Notes under the pieces: model-generated | Databases searched by the model: none | Seen by the model: the letters and a program-made list of their open reading frames with translations, nothing else | Told to the model about the DNA's origin: nothing | Origin: an uncultured Bacteroidota bacterium | Lineage (GTDB): Bacteria; Bacteroidota; Bacteroidia; Bacteroidales; P3 | Length of the DNA: 64,000 bases | NCBI GenBank assembly: GCA_902784465.1 | Contig: CACZUZ010000005.1 | Coordinates: 1-64,000, forward strand | Direction: 5' to 3' | Part shown: one piece after another, positions 62,917-64,000 of the stretch | Layout of the letters: each line of letters starts with the position of its first letter | How positions within the stretch are numbered: position 1 is the stretch's first letter | Program-made: the position numbers and the translations under genes

Positions 62917-64000
62917 ATGCAGACCACAGAACAGATTCTCCCCACCATGCGGCGCGCGGTGCCGCAGATTTACATGTATGACGACACGTCGTTCCCCGGC
63001 TGGATAAAGATTGGGCAGACGACACGCAGCGATGTGCGGAAGCGCATCGACGAGCAGCACCCCATCACCGAGCCGCACAAGACCTATCACCTGCTGTGGC
63101 ACGACAAAGCCTTCTTTGCCGACGGCAGCGGCGAGAGTTTCAGCGACCACGACCTCCACGAGGTGCTGCGCCGCATGGGCAAGGAGCTGATAGGCGAATG
63201 GTGCCGCTGCTCGCTGCGCGAGGCCAAGGCCGCCTACGTGGCTGTGCGCAACAAAGACCACCTGACAGCTACGCTTGCCCGAGATTTGGACTATCGCATG
63301 CGGCCCGAACAGGAACAGGCGGTGCAGCAAACCGCCGACTACTTCGCCATGATGGACCGTGAGGAGCCCCACCGTCCCAGCCACTACCTGTGGAACGCCA
63401 AGATGCGCTTCGGCAAGACCTTTGCCACCTATCAGTTGGCCAAGCGGATGAAAGCCAAACGGGTGCTGGTGCTAACCTTCAAGCCCGCCGTCGAGGACTC
63501 GTGGCGCGACGACCTGCTTCGCCACCGCGACTTCGAGGGATGGCGGTACTACAGCAGCCGCGATGCGGATGCCACTAACGCATTAACTCATTCACACACC
63601 AACGCATTCCCTTTGGTTGTCTTCGGCTCGTTCCAAGACTACCTCGGCCGCGACCGCTACGGCAACATCAAGCCCAAGAACGAGTGGGTGCACAGCATCG
63701 GCTGGGACCTCATCGTGTTGGACGAGTATCATTTCGGCGCCTGGAACGACAACGCCAAGAGCCTCCTCGACCTCGGCGACACCGATGCCAAGCGTCGACA
63801 GGCGGAAGAGGACGAGGTGATGCGCGAGAGCGGCATCGACGTGGAGAGCGGCCGCGCATGGGACGATGCGGACATGCCCATCAGCGGCAAGCATTTCCTC
63901 TACCTCAGCGGCACCCCCTTCCGCGCCCTCGCCACAGGCGAGTTCATGGAGAACCAGATTTTCAACTGGACCTATCAGGACGAGCAGGCTCGGAAAGAGG
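62917..64000 (+). CDS. DEAD/DEAH helicase with GIY-YIG-like N-terminus (partial)
   Basis: Runs from the ATG at 62917 off the right edge; 361 codons are visible. The first 110 residues resemble a T5orf172/MUG113 GIY-YIG nuclease domain (IYMYDDTSFPGWIKIGQTTR, then DVRKRI). They are followed by helicase motifs: I NAKMRFGKTFATYQLAK, II VLDEYHFG (DEYH box), III LSGTPFRALA. Likely the ATP-driven restriction subunit of the methylase genes upstream. A short CATTAACTCATTCAC-type repeat is inserted in frame (ATNALTHSHTNAF, about residues 219-231). Confidence 0.85.
   Translation, partial: MQTTEQILPTMRRAVPQIYMYDDTSFPGWIKIGQTTRSDVRKRIDEQHPITEPHKTYHLLWHDKAFFADGSGESFSDHDLHEVLRRMGKELIGEWCRCSLREAKAAYVAVRNKDHLTATLARDLDYRMRPEQEQAVQQTADYFAMMDREEPHRPSHYLWNAKMRFGKTFATYQLAKRMKAKRVLVLTFKPAVEDSWRDDLLRHRDFEGWRYYSSRDADATNALTHSHTNAFPLVVFGSFQDYLGRDRYGNIKPKNEWVHSIGWDLIVLDEYHFGAWNDNAKSLLDLGDTDAKRRQAEEDEVMRESGIDVESGRAWDDADMPISGKHFLYLSGTPFRALATGEFMENQIFNWTYQDEQARKE
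63573..63608. repeat. CATTAACACATT-type repeat inside the helicase gene
   Basis: Four variants of the word in frame between helicase motif Ia and the DEYH box; same family as 60509-60544. Confidence 0.7.

Overview
The window is from a Bacteroidales chromosome (Bacteroidota). The evidence is repeated promoters with the Bacteroidota -7 box TAnnTTTGC, almost no Shine-Dalgarno sites, type IX secretion (T9SS) cargo proteins including a gingipain-like C25 peptidase, families typical of the phylum (DUF4293, DUF1599, a BT_3928-like protein, four-helix-bundle 'suffix' protein, CarboxypepD-reg/outer-membrane beta-barrel receptor), and the phylum's rsfS-ftsH-LUD-cdsA-psd gene order. Genus cannot be fixed by reading alone.

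Layout. 1-2.1 kb: end of a phosphate transport (pst) operon whose pstB carries an internal frameshifting deletion, a fragment of an outer-membrane barrel, and a decayed DUF4143 ATPase behind a three-iteron promoter. 2.2-2.9 kb: tRNA-Ser(UGA) and two identical tRNA-Asn(GUU). 3-12.5 kb: T9SS adhesin, nnrD, M16 peptidase, cdaA (c-di-AMP), folP, DUF1599, membrane proteins. 12.5-24.5 kb: tsaE, rsfS, ftsH, LUD protein, cdsA, a broken psd, a pseudouridine synthase, a C25 peptidase, a PLP decarboxylase and an FKBP lipoprotein. 24.6-38 kb (minus strand): ileS, mtgA, DUF2147, a complete tripartite RND efflux operon and an outer-membrane receptor. 37.9-40.5 kb: an ABC transporter/GntR (YtrA-type) operon with a palindromic operator at its promoter. 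40.6-52.7 kb: lipoprotein with BspA-like repeats, DUF2442/DUF4160 pair, cstA, RNA-processing-type MBL protein, LysE, tatA-tatC and sstT.

52.8 kb to the end is a defence and accessory island: a second three-iteron promoter now driving a DUF3791-DUF3990-DUF3791 operon, a DUF1016 (YhcG) nuclease plus a fragment of another, a complete type II CBASS (CapV phospholipase, CD-NTase, Cap2, Cap3) in AT-rich DNA, and a restriction-modification cluster (two methylase-like genes, a toxin-antitoxin pair with a frameshifted toxin, and a GIY-YIG-like/helicase gene running off the end). The first methylase gene has a 5' leader with two mutually exclusive pairings, one of which buries its start codon.

The window is also full of short 'word' repeats: CGTTATAACG-type, TTGAATG-type, TTGACAGTTGATAATTGA-type, GGAGAACGG-type, CATTAACACATT-type and a 20-bp G-rich tandem. 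Most lie between co-directional genes, but two types are inserted in frame inside conserved genes. Several otherwise intact genes (pstB, psd, yafQ) carry small frameshifting deletions, which may be real decay or consensus errors of the assembly.
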